Origin: Petrosia ficiformis
Taxonomy: Eukaryota; Porifera; Demospongiae; Haplosclerida; Petrosiidae
Direction of reading: 5' to 3'
NCBI GenBank assembly: GCA_947044365.1
Contig: OX345637.1
Location: 3,272,501-3,336,500 of the forward strand
Length of the DNA stretch: 64,000 nt
In this document: in pieces, positions 1 to 13,199 of the stretch
Position numbering within the stretch: the stretch's first letter is position 1
Layout of the letters: every line of letters begins with the position of its first letter
Notes under the pieces: model-generated
What the model saw: only the letters and a program-made list of their open reading frames with translations
The model's database searches: none
Told to the model about the DNA's origin: nothing
Program-made: the position numbers and the translations under genes

Positions 1-1095
1 TCCATCTTCATGATGTACTCCGGACTGATCATTTAGGCGACTCAAAATGAAGTCCCTTCATGAGTACTTGCAACCCATTTCTAGTGACATTAATTTTTTG
101 TCTGATATGATGAGTATGCGGATAAATTTATGTATGATAATTGCTTGGTACTCCAACGCTCGTTTAATGATTCAATAATTACAATTATAAACGCACAATT
201 CATTTTGTTTGTTCCTTTTCACCAGGTTACTTGTTTAGGTTTCATGAATCCAATCGACATAAAATGGAGTGATGTTGTAATACGTGAGTTATTCCACCTT
301 TCACATATAATTCATTCTGTATTCAATTCATATCACCAATATGTGTATTACATTCATCAAATGAGTCTTAAAGGAGAGTTTGTACAGTGATCTTGTAGTA
401 TATCAACGTCTTCTTTCTTGATTGTAGTAAAACTTCTTGATAGACTTGTAGTATACCAACGTCTTCTTTCTCGGTTATAGTATTAGTTCCTCATAATTCT
501 TGTTCTTGCTAGATAGGAAAATATTCTTGTCTTGTAGAATTACACCATAAAATAATTTGTCAGACCGTTAGATTGCAATTTTACTTATTTCTTACATCTC
601 ATAGGCACTACCATTGTGAAGACGAAGTTAAGACATGCTGATATTCATTCTTAAGAATTCCACAGACGAATGCTCGTAATGACTCCAACTACAAGTCACA
701 TCAATGTTCAGAATTATTCTCACCCATTCATTTCAAGTGTCAAGTGTCATCAATTATGTCTAACTAATTCGGTTGTCTACATTCACGGAAAGAATGCAGG
801 TTCCATGCTCCATTATCGTCAAATCTGGAGTTTTCTATTTGAATTATCACTCTAATTGTTTGTGAAATCTCCATTCCCTAAACATGTGAAATCACCAGTC
901 GTCTGTCTTGTCTTATCTCCAGTCTCCAGTCAACCTTGTGAATTTCCCAACCTACAGACATTTAAGTTCTGTACATTACAGTGGCGAGTCTCCCAAACAA
1001 TCTATCCTGCATTCTTTATGTCAGTTATGCAGACTCCAGTATTCAGTTTCTAAGTTAATTTACCTGTTCTCATCAAGAACCTTACTTGGTAAGCG
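1..1095. other. AT-rich non-coding DNA, no gene seen
   Basis: The only open frames here are short (under 90 codons), scattered and low in complexity, with no recognisable domain or splice pattern. A short direct repeat (392-471) is listed separately. I see nothing else I can support. The composition matches the degenerate-repeat DNA that follows, so this may be older decayed repeat. Confidence 0.6.
392..471. repeat. 27-bp direct repeat, two copies 53 bp apart
   Basis: The string starting CTTGTAGTAT and ending CGTCTTCTTTCT occurs at 392-418 and again at 445-471 with one difference (TATATC versus TATACC). The spacer is also TTCTTG-rich, like the decamer repeat at 2.4-2.64 kb. Confidence 0.75.
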
Positions 1096-1099
1096 TATG

Positions 1100-2340
1100 A
1101 GATTAACTAGATTATGTAATCCTTTCCATCATTCATGTACTGATTACAATTGTAAATGCAGTATTTAATGTTTACTATATCCCCAAGTTCTGTTTCATAG
1201 GAGGAGTCTATTTGTTCGATGAGGACTGATTTCATTGTGTACACAGTTTGAGGTATTTCTCATTTTCGTTCTATGTATTTTTACTCTGCAATAGAGTTAT
1301 TTGTTTGGTTCCATAAGTTACGTGTATATAGCATTCGAAACCACTTCCATCATTTGCATATTCATTCAATCATTATAACACAGGTGCACTAATTGATGTG
1401 TTTAGTTTGTTTCCAAAGTTAGGTTCTTAGGTCGATGCAAGTTGTAGTTGTGCGATGGTTCTTTGTTCTTTGAGTTTGATGTCACTCCAGTTAAGTTGAT
1501 TTATACGTTGTTATCATTAGTTTTACTCAGTAGTCGTATAATTTCAGTAGCCCATTCCACCATTCATATACCCAATATAAATGTAAATGCAGTATTATAT
1601 ATGTTTATTTTTCCTTCAAGTTTCATTTCATAGGAGTGATCTATTTCCTCAAGAAACAGTGATCTGTTTGTGTTCACAAACTGAGTTTAGCAATGATTTC
1701 TTTTCAAATCACAAGTTCAGGATCTCTCTTAAGATGTTTGTTATAAATACAAGGTAGTTATTTGGTTAATGTGGTAAGTTTTGTATACCATCAAGCACTC
1801 TTCCATCATTTGTATATTCATTCAATAATTATAACTATAATTGCACTAGTTAATATGTTGAGTTTGCTTCCCAAGTTAGGTTGTAGGTCGATGCCAGGTG
1901 TAGTGGACCGATTCTTATGCTTAGACTTCATTCAAGTTAAGTTGATTTATATATATTTATTTTACTAAGTAGTTGTATAAGTTAATGTAGTCCGTTCCAC
2001 TATTCATGTACTCAATATATCTGGAGATGTAGCATTATATATGTTTACTTTTCCCCAAGTTACCTTTCATAGGTGCGGTCCATTTACTCAAAGATGAGTG
2101 ATCGCTTTTTGTTCAAAATTTGATAACATCGTTTCTTATAAATACATGATGGTTTGTGTCGTAAGTTTTGTATACTGTCAAACACTCTTCCATTGTTTGT
2201 ATATTCCTTCATTCATCACAATTATAAATCCCATATATAATGTATTTTGTTACTCCCAAGTACAGTTCAGTATCTTAGGTGCAGTGAGTTACCTCGTGTG
2301 TGCACAGTTTCAGAGAGGAATCTCTATTGGTAAGTTAATC
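1100..2340. repeat. Degenerate ~200-250-bp tandem repeat, about six copies
   Basis: A diverged module recurs at about 1121, 1341, 1551, 1801, 1991 and 2181. Each copy has a TTCCAYCATT-like start, then GTATATTCATTC-like sequence, an AT-rich middle often containing GTAAATGCAGTA, a TATGTTTA/TTCCCCAAGTT stretch, and often TTTCATAGGWG. Spacing varies between about 190 and 250 bp. A further partial copy lies near 3745. The divergence suggests an old satellite or a nested decayed mobile element. I see no coding potential. Confidence 0.65.
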
Positions 2341-2384
2341 ATTTTATGTTTTTCATACACATTTAATATGTATTTGTAGTTCTT

Positions 2385-2640
2385 CTCATGTGATATGTAA
2401 TTCTTAGTTCTTGGTAGTTCTTGTAGTTGTTGGTAATTGTTGGTATTTCTTGAAGGTTTTTAGTAGTTCTTGGTAGTTCTTGAAGTTCTTCGTAGTTCTG
2501 GTAGTTCTTGCTGCAGCTTTTGTAGTTGACAATATTATTTATGTCGTAGTAGTTCTTGCGATCTTGTAGTTCTTTTATTTCTTGTAGGCCTTGGTAGTTC
2601 TTGGTACTTGTTGGTAGTTCTTGGTAGGTCTTGCTGTTCT
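2385..2640. repeat. TTCTTGGTAG-type decamer repeat
   Basis: About 250 bp of imperfect copies of TTCTTGGTAG and close variants such as TTCTTGTAG and TTGTTGGTA, with a short non-repetitive break near 2510-2560. It is not open over any useful length. Confidence 0.75.
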
Positions 2641-3960
2641 CACACAGTTTATCTTTACAAGAGGTTGCTGTATTCTAGCTGTGGAACGACGCTGCAGAGT
2701 AGTTCTCATTCTCGAAATACTTTTAATAATGCGTGATACTGTATGTGTTCATAATATGAAATCTTTTAATTTTATCAACAATAATTATCTATAGTTAATA
2801 AGTAATTAAATATTAATTTATTGATAGTATAATTAATTATATCATTATTTAAACTGTTAATTAAACAGTGAAGTAATAAAGTTAATTAGTTTTTTTACTG
2901 TTACTAGTTAATTAATTTTACCAATAACTATCATTAATTAACTGAAAAAGGTGGGTGTGTTCATTGTTCAGATGGACATTCTAAAATGAGAGAGAAATAT
3001 TTGATAGTGATTGCTGATTGAGAATTAAACCTGTGAGTTTTCATTAAAATGTAACTCCATTTCCTCCTACTAGAATGTACTGGCTGTGTTGAAAATGAAA
3101 TCCTTTCTACAATGTTTCTGAGGACTTTCAACTGATACTAGTAATTTTACAATGAATATGTCCAACATTCTAATCCCATTCTGTAGATAGCTACTGAGGG
3201 TGACATTACACATTCAAAGTGGAAATTGTATTTTATAGAGTGAGCTGTAGAATGTTATGTTAGTTAATATTTGTTCCACACTCCAGGTCCTCCGTAGAGT
3301 TCAGGTTAATTCTGATTGCTTTCATTGTTTAATCTATGAGTGCAAGGAAGGGATTTGATCGAATATTATTTAGTACTCAAATATAACACCTCAAGTATAG
3401 TGTTTGCATAACAATTTCTCAGTAAGTTTCAAAACATATGAATTTCCATCCCCCGCTCTTCAGTCGTTCATCTATTATTATCACAAATCACTATTAACAT
3501 GTTTAGTTTTGAACTAACATGCGTATTTTAGTCTTTCCCCCCTTTCTTCTAAAGGTTAATGTCCAAACATTTGCTCAGTTAGTATAGGGAATTATGTAAT
3601 GCAGGTTTCACTTAAGCACATATGAACTGTATAACATGTTTAGTTTATTACCAAAGTTAAATTTTTCAGTCATGTAAATGTTTCCACAAGTTAACTGTAG
3701 CTAATATTACGAGTTCTATTCAGTAAGTGAATAATATTATGTATTCCATTTGATTGCTCCTCCCTCATTCGTATGCATATTCATTCAATATTAATGTAAA
3801 TCCCTCTACAGTATGTTTAGTTATTCCCAAAGTTAGGTTAATTATTAATTATGTACTCCTATTGACAACTCCAGATTCCTCAAGACACAAGTGGAATCCA
3901 CCAGACGACTCAACGAGAAGACATTGATTTGATGTAAAGCTGTTCAAATTGGTGAGGGTA
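2641..3960. other. AT-rich intergenic DNA
   Basis: About 1.3 kb without a supportable gene. At 2755-2945 it is nearly pure A/T with many TTAATTAA-like words and a small perfect inverted repeat (ACTGTT, 5-nt loop, AACAGT). A decayed copy of the ~200-bp module seen at 1.1-2.3 kb lies at about 3745-3840, and fragments (TGTTTAGTT plus CCAAAGTTA) recur near 3500 and 3640. Confidence 0.55.
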
Positions 3961-4029
3961 TACTGTATATATCTATCTTTCCTTATAAACCTGTATTTAT
4001 CTATATGCTTTTATCTAAGCGTGTAATTA

Positions 4030-4292
4030 TCTATGGATCTTTCTATCTTGACTATCCTACCTACCATATCTATCCTTTCTATCCTGTCTATCCAGTCTAT
4101 CCTGCATGTGTACCATGTTCATCCTGTCTATCTTTTCTACAAAGCCAATCCTCTCTATCCTGCCTATCCTGCATGTGTACCATATCTATTTTGTCTATCC
4201 TGTCAACTGTGTCTATCATGTCTATCCAGTCTATCCTGTCATTCCTATCTATCTTGTCTATCCTGTCTATCTTGTCTATCCTGTCAAGGTAT
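4030..4292. repeat. 9-bp CTATCCTGT minisatellite
   Basis: Tandem copies of CTATCCTGT and variants (CTATCCAGT, CTATCTTGT), broken by two copies of a CATGTGTACCAT-containing insert about 75 bp apart. The period of 9 keeps three plus-strand frames open, which produces artefactual Tyr/Pro/Ser-rich open frames. Confidence 0.85.
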
Positions 4293-5540
4293 TCATCTGT
4301 CTCTCTATCTCTATATCTCTCTATCTACCTATCTACCTATCTACCTATTTATTTATCTATCTATTTATCTAATCTATATATTTTTCTAACGAAGTATGTA
4401 TTTGTCTGTCTATATAGCTATATATGCATCTAGCTTAATTTATTGATACCTTACATATGTATTAACCAAAATTTGTAGCTATATCACTATCAATATCCCT
4501 ATCTATCTATCTATCTATCTATGTATCTATCTATCTATCTATCTATCTATCCACCCACCAAAACATCCGTCCATAAATCCATGATTCCATATATACATCC
4601 ATCCATCCATCCAACCATCCATTCATCCATTCATCCATTTATTCATCTACCCATGTACCCATCTATACGTTAACACCTCTACCTATCTACATATCTACAT
4701 ATCTACTTATCTATCTATCAACCGCTCTAACTATCTAGCTATTTACCTATCTACATATCTACCTATCTAACTATCTACCTATCTACATATCTACATATCT
4801 ACTTATCTAACTATCAAACGCTCTATCTATCTACCTATATACCTATCTACATATCTACCTATCTAACTATATACCTATCTACGTATCTACCTATCTACCT
4901 ATCTACCTATCTGCCACTCTAACTATCTACCTATCTACCTATGTACCTATCTTCCTATCTACAGATGTTCCTATTTACATCTTTAAATCTCTAACTCTCT
5001 ACCTCTCTAAGTGTCTACCTAGCTACCTATACACCTATCTATGTATCTATCTATCTACGTATCTACCTATCTTTCTTATGTATCAATCTAAAATTGTAGG
5101 TATGTATCTATCTTTATCTCTATCTATTTATCTATCTTTCTATATATCTATCTATCTGTCTAACTACCTATCTACCTATCAACATATGTACATATTTGCC
5201 TATATACCTATCAACATCTCTACATATCTACCCATCTACCTATCTACATATCTAACTATCTAACTCTCTACATCTCTACCTATCTACTTAGCTACATATC
5301 TAATTATCTACCTATATATCTATCTACGTATCTATCTATGTTACATATATATCAATCTAAAATTGTAGGTATGTATCTATCATTATTTCTATCTATCTAT
5401 ATATCTTTCTATTTATATATCTATCTATCCACTTATATATCTATCTATCTATCCATTTATCTATCTATCTATCAATCTATCTATCTATCCATCTATCCAT
5501 CTATCGATCTATATATTTATCTATCTATCTATCTATCCAT
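4293..5540. repeat. CTAT/CTAC tetranucleotide microsatellite
   Basis: More than 1.2 kb of CTAT, CTAC and CATC tetramers. Purer CTAT runs lie at about 4495-4550 and 5440-5540, and a CATC/CCAT stretch at 4555-4660. A non-repetitive tag (ATCAATCTAAAATTGTAGG) occurs at about 5082 and again at 5351, so a 269-bp segment was duplicated inside the array. Confidence 0.9.
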
Positions 5541-5795
5541 CTAACATTCCCTCCTTCCGTTCCTCTGTCCTACCGTCCTTCCGTCCGTGCGTCCGTCCGT
5601 CTGTCCATCCGTCCGTCCGTCCGTTCGTCTGTCCGTCCATCTGTCTGTCCTTCCGTACTTCCGTCCATCCGTCCATCCGTCCATCCGTCCTGCCTTCCGT
5701 CTGGCCCCCCAACCGCACAATCGCTCCTCCATCCTTTTGTCCGTCTGCCCGACCTTCCGTCCGACCCTCCGTCATTCTGTCTGTGTCTCTGTCTG
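5541..5795. repeat. CCGT/CTGT tetranucleotide microsatellite
   Basis: The CTAT array changes to CCGT-rich tetramers with CCAT, CTGT and TTCC variants, and is much more GC-rich than its surroundings. It grades back into CTAT/CTAC after about 5795. The open frames on both strands here are repeat artefacts. Confidence 0.9.
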
Positions 5796-5902
5796 TCTAT
5801 CTATCCTTCTGACTACTTACCTACATATCTAACTAACTACCCATCTACTTATCTACATATCTACCTATCTACCTATCTACATACGTAACTATCTACCTCT
5901 AT
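5796..5902. repeat. CTAC/CTAT microsatellite, end of the short-repeat block
   Basis: Resumption of CTAC/CTAT tetramers. It ends abruptly at ATAATGGGTCCTA, where the 21-bp minisatellite begins. Confidence 0.85.
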
Positions 5903-8900
5903 AATGGGTCCTACTGGACTGCTAATGGGTCCTATTGGACTCCTTATTGGTCCTACTGGAGACCTATTGGGTTCTATTGTACACCTTATGGTTCCTAGTG
6001 GACTGCTCTTGGGTCCTAGTGGACTCCTAATGGGTCCTACTGGACTGCTAATGAGTCCTATTGGACTCCTTATGGGTCCTACTGGAGACCTATTGGGTCC
6101 TATTGGACACCTTATGGTTCCTAGTGGAGTTCTATTCGGTCCTAGTGGACTCCTTATGGGTCCTAGTGGACTCCTAATGGGTCTTAGTGGACTCCTAATG
6201 GGTTTCAGTGGAGACATATAGGACTCCTCATGGGTGCTAGTGGAGTCCTATTGGGTCCTAGAGGACTCGTACTAGGTCCTAGTGGACTCATATTGGGTCT
6301 TAGGGGACTCCTATTGGGTCCTAGTAGACACCTTATGGGTCCTAGTGGAGACCTATTAAATCCTACTGGACTCCTCATGGGTGCTAGTGGAGTCCTATTG
6401 TGTCCTAGAGAACTCATAATAGATCCTATTGGACTCATAATGGGTCTTAGGGGACTCCTATAGGGTCCTAGTGGACTCCTTAGGGGTCCTCGTGGACTCC
6501 TAATTGGTCCTAGTGGATTTCTTTTTGGTCCTAGTGGACTCCTAGTGGACACCTAATGGGTCCTAGTGGACTCCTAAAGGGTCCTAATTGTCACTTATTG
6601 AATCCTATTGAAGACCTTTTGGGTCCTAGATGACTCCTAATGGGTCCTAGTGGAGTCCTATTGTGTCCTAGTGGACACTTAATGGGTCCTAGTGAACTCC
6701 TTATTGGTCCTAGTGGAATAGTATTGGGTCCTAGTGGACACCTATTCTGTCCTAGTGGACTCCTTATGGGTTCTACTGGACTCCTAATGGTTCCTAGAGG
6801 ACTCCTAATGGGTCCTAGTGGACACCTATTGGATTCTATTGGAGTCCTATTGGGTCCTAGAGGACTCCTAATTGGTCCTATTGGACTCATAATGGGTCTT
6901 CGTGGACTCCTATGGGGTCCTACTAGACTCCATATAGGTCCTAGTGGACTTCTAATGGGTCCTAGTGGACTCCTATTGGTCCTATTGGACTCCTTATGGG
7001 TCCTAGTGGACTCCTAATTGGTCCTAGTGGACTCCTTGTTCGTACTAGAGGACTACTATTGGGTCCTACTGGACACCGAATTGGTCCTACTGGACTGCAA
7101 ATGGGTCTTAATGGACTCCTAATGGGTCCTTGTGGACTCCTAATGGGTCCTAATTGTCACCTATTGAATCCTATTGGAGACCTATTGGGTCCTAGAGGAC
7201 ATCTAATGGGTCCTAGTGGACTCCTTATTGGTCCTAGTGGAATAGTATTGGGTCCTAGTTGACTCCTAGTGCATATTAGTGGAGACCTATTGGGTCCTAT
7301 TGGACACATAATGGGTCCTAGGGGACTACTAGTGGGTCCTAGTGGACTCCTAATGGGTCCTGGTGGACTCCTTATCGGTCCTAGTGGAATCCTAACGGTT
7401 CCTATTCGACTCCTTGTTGGTCCAATTGGAATCCTATTGGGTCCTAGTCGACACCTATTGTACCCTATTGGAGGCCTATTGGGTCCTAAAGGACTCCTAA
7501 TTGCTCCTAGTGGAGTCATAATGGGTTTTAGTGGAGTCCAATTGGGTCATAGTGGACCCCTTATATGTTCTAGTGGACTCCTAATGGGTCCTTTATTCGT
7601 CCTACTGGACTCCTTTTGGATCTTAGTGGACTCCTAATAGGTCCTAGTGGACTCCTTGTTTGTCCTAGTGGAGTCTTATTGGGTACTTTTGGGTCCTAGT
7701 GCACTCCTTATGGGTCCTAGTGGACTCCTAATGGGTACTAGTGGACTCCCATTTGGTCCTATAGGACTCATAGTGGGTCTTAATGAACTCCTATTGGATC
7801 CTAGTGGACTCCTTATGGGTCATATTGGACACCTAATGGGTCCTAGTGGACGCCTTATTCATCCTAGTGGACTACTATTGTGTCCTAGTGCACTCCTAAT
7901 GGGTCCTAGTGGACTCCTTATTCGTCCTAGTGGACTGCTATTGGGTCCTATTGGACTCCTAACGGGTCCTACTTGACTGCTAATGGGTCCTAGTGGACTC
8001 ATTATGGGTTTTAGTGAAGACCTATTGAGTCCTATTGGACTCCTCATGGGTGGTATTGGAGTCCTATTGGGTCCTAGAGGACTCGTAATAGGTACTAGTG
8101 GACTCATTATGGGTCTTAAGGGACTGCTATTAGGTCCTAGAGGACACCTTATGTGTCCTCGAGGACTCCTATTGGGTCCTAGGTGATTTCTTTTTGGTCA
8201 TAGTGGACTCCTATTGAGTCCTAGTGGACTCCTAATGGGTCCTAGTGGACTCCTTATATAGTCCTAATTGGCACCTATTGAATCCTAGTGGAGACCTATT
8301 GGGTCCTAGTGGACTCCTAATGGGTACATGTGGACTCCTAATGGGTCCTATTGGACACCTATTGGGTTCTATTGGAGTCCTACAGGACTCCTAATTGGTC
8401 CTAGTGGAGTCATAATGAGTCTTCGTGGACTCCTATTGGGTCCTAGTAGATTCCATATGGGTCCTAGTGGACTACTAAAGCGTCCTTGTGGAGACCTATT
8501 GGGTCCTATTGGACTACTACTTATTGGTCCTAGCTGACTACTTATTTTCCTAGAGGACTTCTATTCGGTCCTATTGGAATCCTTAATGGTCCTAGTGGAC
8601 TCCTAATGGGTCCTAGGGGACTCCTAATGGGTCCTAGTGGACACCTATTGGATTCTATTGGAGTCCTATTGGGTCCTAGAGGAATCCTAATTGGTCCTAG
8701 TGGACTCATAATGGGTCCTAAAGGATTCCTTATTTGTCCTACTGGACTCCATTTGGGTCTTAATGGACTCCATTTGGGTCTTAGTGGACTCCTAAAGGGT
8801 CCTAGTGGACTCCTTGTTTGTCCTAGTGGAGTCCTATTGGGTCCTAGTGGACTCCTTTTGGGTGCTAGTGGACTCCCTGTGGGTCCTAGTGGACTCCTAA

Positions 8901-10080
8901 TGGGTACTAGTGGACTCCCATTTGGTCCTACAGGACTCATAATGGGTCTTAGTGGACTCCTATTGCACCCTATTGGACTTCTTATGTTTCCTAGTGGACT
9001 CCTAATGGGTACTAGTGGACACCTAATTGGTCCTATTGGACTCCTAATGGGTCTTACTGGACTGCCAGTGGGTCCTTATGGAGTCCTATTGGGTCCTACT
9101 GGGTCCTACTGTACTCCTTATGAGTCCTAGTGGACTCCTAATGGGTCCTAGTGGAGTCCGTATTCGTCCTACAGGACTCCTATTGGGTCCGAGTTTACTC
9201 CTATTGGGTCCTAGAGGACTTCTAATGGGTCCTAGTGGACACCTATTGGGTCCTGTTTGAGTCCTACTAGACTCCTAATTGGTGCTTGTGGACACATAAT
9301 GGGTCTCAGTGGACTCCTATTGGATCCTAGTGGACTCTTTATGGGTCCTTGTGGATTCCGAATGGGTACTATTGCACTCCTAATTGGTCCTAGTAGATTC
9401 GTAATGGGTCTTAGTGGACACCTATTGGATCCTAGTAGATTCTTCATGGGTCCAATGGGACTCCCAATGTGTCCTAGAGGATTCCTTATTGGTACTATTC
9501 GACTCTTTTTGGATCCTATTGGACCCCTATTGGGTCCTAGTGGACTCCTAAATGGTCCTAGTGGACACCTATTGGGTCCTATTGGAGTCCTAGTGGGTCC
9601 TAGAAGACTCGTAATTGGTCCTAGTGGAGTCTTAGTGGACTCCTATTGGGTCCTAGTGGACTCCTTATAAGTCCTAGTGGACTCCTAGCAGGTCCAAGTG
9701 GAGTAATATTGGGTCCTAATGGAATGTTTATGGGTCCTAGTGGACACCTAATTGGTCCTAGTGGATTCCTTATTGGTCCTACTGGACTCCTATTGGGATA
9801 ATGGACTCCTATTGGGTCCTAGTGGATTCTATATGGGTTCTAGTTGACTCCTAGTGGGTCCTAACGAACTCCTTTTGTGTCCTAGTGGACTCCTTATGGG
9901 TCCTAGGGGACTCCTAATCGGTCCTAGTGGACTCCTAATGCATATTAGTGGAAAACTATTGGGTCCTAGTGGACTGCTTATGGGTCCTAGCGGACTCCTT
10001 ATGGGTCCTAGTGGACTGCTAATTTGTCCTAGTTTCATCATCATGGGTCTTAGTGGACTCCTATTGGATCCTATTGGACT

Positions 10081-10899
10081 CCTTATGTGTCCTAGTGGAC
10101 TCCTAAATGGTACTAGTGGACTCCTAATTGGTCCTATTGGACTCCTAATTGGTCCAACTGCACTGCCATTAGGTCCTTATGGAGTCCTAATGGGTCCTAT
10201 TGGAGTCCGTATTTGTCCTACTGGACTTCTATTGGGTACTAGTGGACTCCTTATGGGTCCTAGTGGACTCCTAATGGGTCCTAGTGGACTCCTAATGGGT
10301 TCTACTGTAGTCCTATTTGGTCCTAGTGGACCATTTATGGGTCCTAGTGGACTCCTTATGTGTCCTAGTGGACTCCTAAATGGTACTAGTGGACTCCTAA
10401 TTGGTCCTATTGGACTCCTAATTGGTCCAACTGCACTGCCATTAGGTCCTTATGGAGTCCTAATGGGTCCTATTGGAGTCCGTATTTGTCCTACTGGACT
10501 TCTATTGGGTACTAGTGGACTCCTTATGGGTCCTAGTGGACTCCTAATGGGTCCTAGTGGACTCCTAATGGGTTCTACTGTAGTCCTATTTGGTCCTAGT
10601 GGACCATTTATGGGTCCTAGTGGACTCCTTATGTGTCCTAGTGGACTCCTAAATGGTACTAGTGGACTCCTAATTGGTCCTATTGGACTCTTAATTGGTC
10701 CAACTGCACTGCCATTAGGTCCTTATGGAGTCCTAATGGGTCCTATTGGAGTCCGTATTTGTCCTACTGGACTTCTATTGGGTACTAGTGGACTCCTTAT
10801 GGGTCCTAGTGGACTCCTAATGGGTCCTAGTGGACTCCTAATGGGTTCTACTGTAGTCCTATTTGGTCCTAGTGGACCATTTATGGGTCCTAGTGGACT
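10081..10899. repeat. 273-bp higher-order repeat, three near-identical copies
   Basis: Thirteen consecutive 21-bp units (13 x 21 = 273 bp) are repeated three times, starting at 10081, 10354 and 10627. The copies share the same private variants: AAATGGTACTAGT, CCAACTGCACTGCC and a CTACTGTAGTCC unit. I noticed only one difference (CTCCTAATT versus CTCTTAATT in the third copy), which implies a recent local amplification. Confidence 0.9.
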
Positions 10900-13199
10900 C
10901 CTAATGTGTCCTAGTGGAGTCCTAATGGGTCCTAGGGGACACCAATTGGGTCCAGGTGGACTCCTTATTCGACCTAGTGGACTGCTATTGGGTACTTGTG
11001 GACTCCTAATGGGTCCTTCTGCACTGCTAATGGGTCCTAGTGGACTTCTAATGGGTTTTAGTGGAGACCTGTTGGGTCCTATTGGACTCCTCATTGGTGC
11101 TAGTGGAGTCCTATTGGGTCCTAGAGGACTCATAATAGGTCCTAGTGGACTCATAATGAGACAAGTGGACTCCTTATTCGACCTAGTGGACTGCTATTGG
11201 GTACTTGTGGACTCCTAATGGGTCCTTCTGGACTGCTAATGGGTCCTAGTGGACTTCTAATGGGTTTTAGTGGAGACCTATTGGGTTCTATTGGACTCCT
11301 CATGGGTGCTAGTGGAGTCCTATTGGGTCCTAGAGGACTCATAATAGGTCCTGGTGGACTCATACTGGGTCTTAGGGGACTCCTATCGGGTCCTAGTGGA
11401 CTCCTTATGGGTCCTCATGTACTCCGAATGGGTCCTAGTGGATTACTTTTTGGTCCGAGTGGACTCCTATTGAGTCATAGTGGACTCCTAATTAGTCCTA
11501 GTAGACTCATAATGGGTCTTCCTGAACTCCTATTGGGTCCTAGTAGACTCCGTATTGGTCTTAGTGGACTTCTAATGGATCCTAGTGGACTCCTAATGGG
11601 TCTATTGGACTCCTAATCGGTCCTAGTGGACTCCTAATTGGTCCTAGAGGACTCCTTACACGTCCTAGTGGACTGCTATTGGGTCTTAGTGGACTCCTAA
11701 TTGGTCATACTGGACTGCTAATCGGTACTCCTAATAGGTCAGAGTGGAGACCTATTGGGTCCTATTGGACTCCTTATGGGTCCTGGTGGACTGCTTATAG
11801 TTCCTAGTGGATGTCTATTCGGTCCTAGTGGAATCCTTATAGGTCATAGTGGACTCCTAATGGGTCCTAGTGGACTCCTATTGGGTCCTTGTGGACTCCT
11901 ATTAGGTCCTAGTGGACGGTCCTAGTGGATATCTTATGGGTACTATTGGACTCCTAATGGGTTTAAGTGGACTCCTTATTCGACCTAATGGACTCCTATT
12001 GTGTCCTAATGGACTCCTATTGGGTTCTAGTAGACTCCTATTGAGTCCTAAGGGGCTTCTACTTGACAGCTACTGTGTCCTAGTGGACTCCTATTGGGTC
12101 CTAGTGGACTCCTTATGGGTCCTAGCGGAATCCTAATGGTTCATATTGGACTACAAATGGGTCATATTTGGGTCCTATTGGGTCCTAGTGGACTCCTTAT
12201 GGGTCCTATTGGAGTCCTATTTGGTCCCAGAGGACACTTTATAGGTCCTAGTGGACACATAATGGGTCCTATTGGACTCCAAATGGTTCCTAGTGGACTC
12301 CTTATTCATCCTAGTGGACTCCTAATGGGTCCTAGTGGACACCTATAGGGCCCTATTGAGTCCTATTGGGTACTAGAGGACTCCTAATTGCTCCTAGTGG
12401 ACTCCTAATGGGTATTAGAGGACTCCTTATTTGTCCTAGTGGACTCCTAATGGGTCCTAGTGGACTCCTTATTTGTCCTATTGGAGTCCAATTGGGTACT
12501 AGTGGAATCCTTTTGGGTCCTAGTGGACACATTATGGGTCCTAGTGGACTCCTAATGGGTCCTAGTGGAATGCTAATGGGTCCTAGTGGAGTCCTATTGG
12601 TTCCTACTGGACTCCTTATGGATTCTTGTGGACAGCTAATGGGTCCTATTGGACACATAATTGGTCCTAGAGGACTCCTAATTGGTTCTAGTGGATTCTA
12701 CTGGGTCTTCGTGGACACCTACTGGGTCCTAGTAGACTCCATATGTGTCCTAGAGGACTCACATTGGGTCCTAGTGGACACCTAATGGGTCCTATTGGAC
12801 TATTTATTTGTCCTATTGGAGTCATATTGGGTCCTAGTGGACTCCTATTTGGTCCTATTTGACTCCTTATGGGTCTTTGTGGAATGCTATTGCGTCCTAG
12901 AGGACTACAAATAGATCCTAGTGGAGTCCTATTGGGTCTCCTTATGGGTCCAATGGACTCCTAATGGGTCCTAGTGCACTCCTTATTCGTCCTAGTGGAC
13001 ACCTTATGGGTCCTAATGGAATCCTATTTGGTCCCATTGGACTCCTTATGGGTCCTATTGGTCTCCTACTTGGTCCTACTGGAGTCCTTATCATCCTAGT
13101 GGACACCAATTGGGTCCTAGTGGACGGCTATTGTGTCCTAGAGAAGTCCTATTGAGTCCTAGGAGACTCCTTATTTGTCCTAGTGGACTCCTAGTGGAG

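Noticed and set aside
130..2379. Short open frames of 60-93 codons in the left flank
   Set aside because: AT-rich chance frames lying across the degenerate ~200-bp repeat. No domains, no splice architecture.
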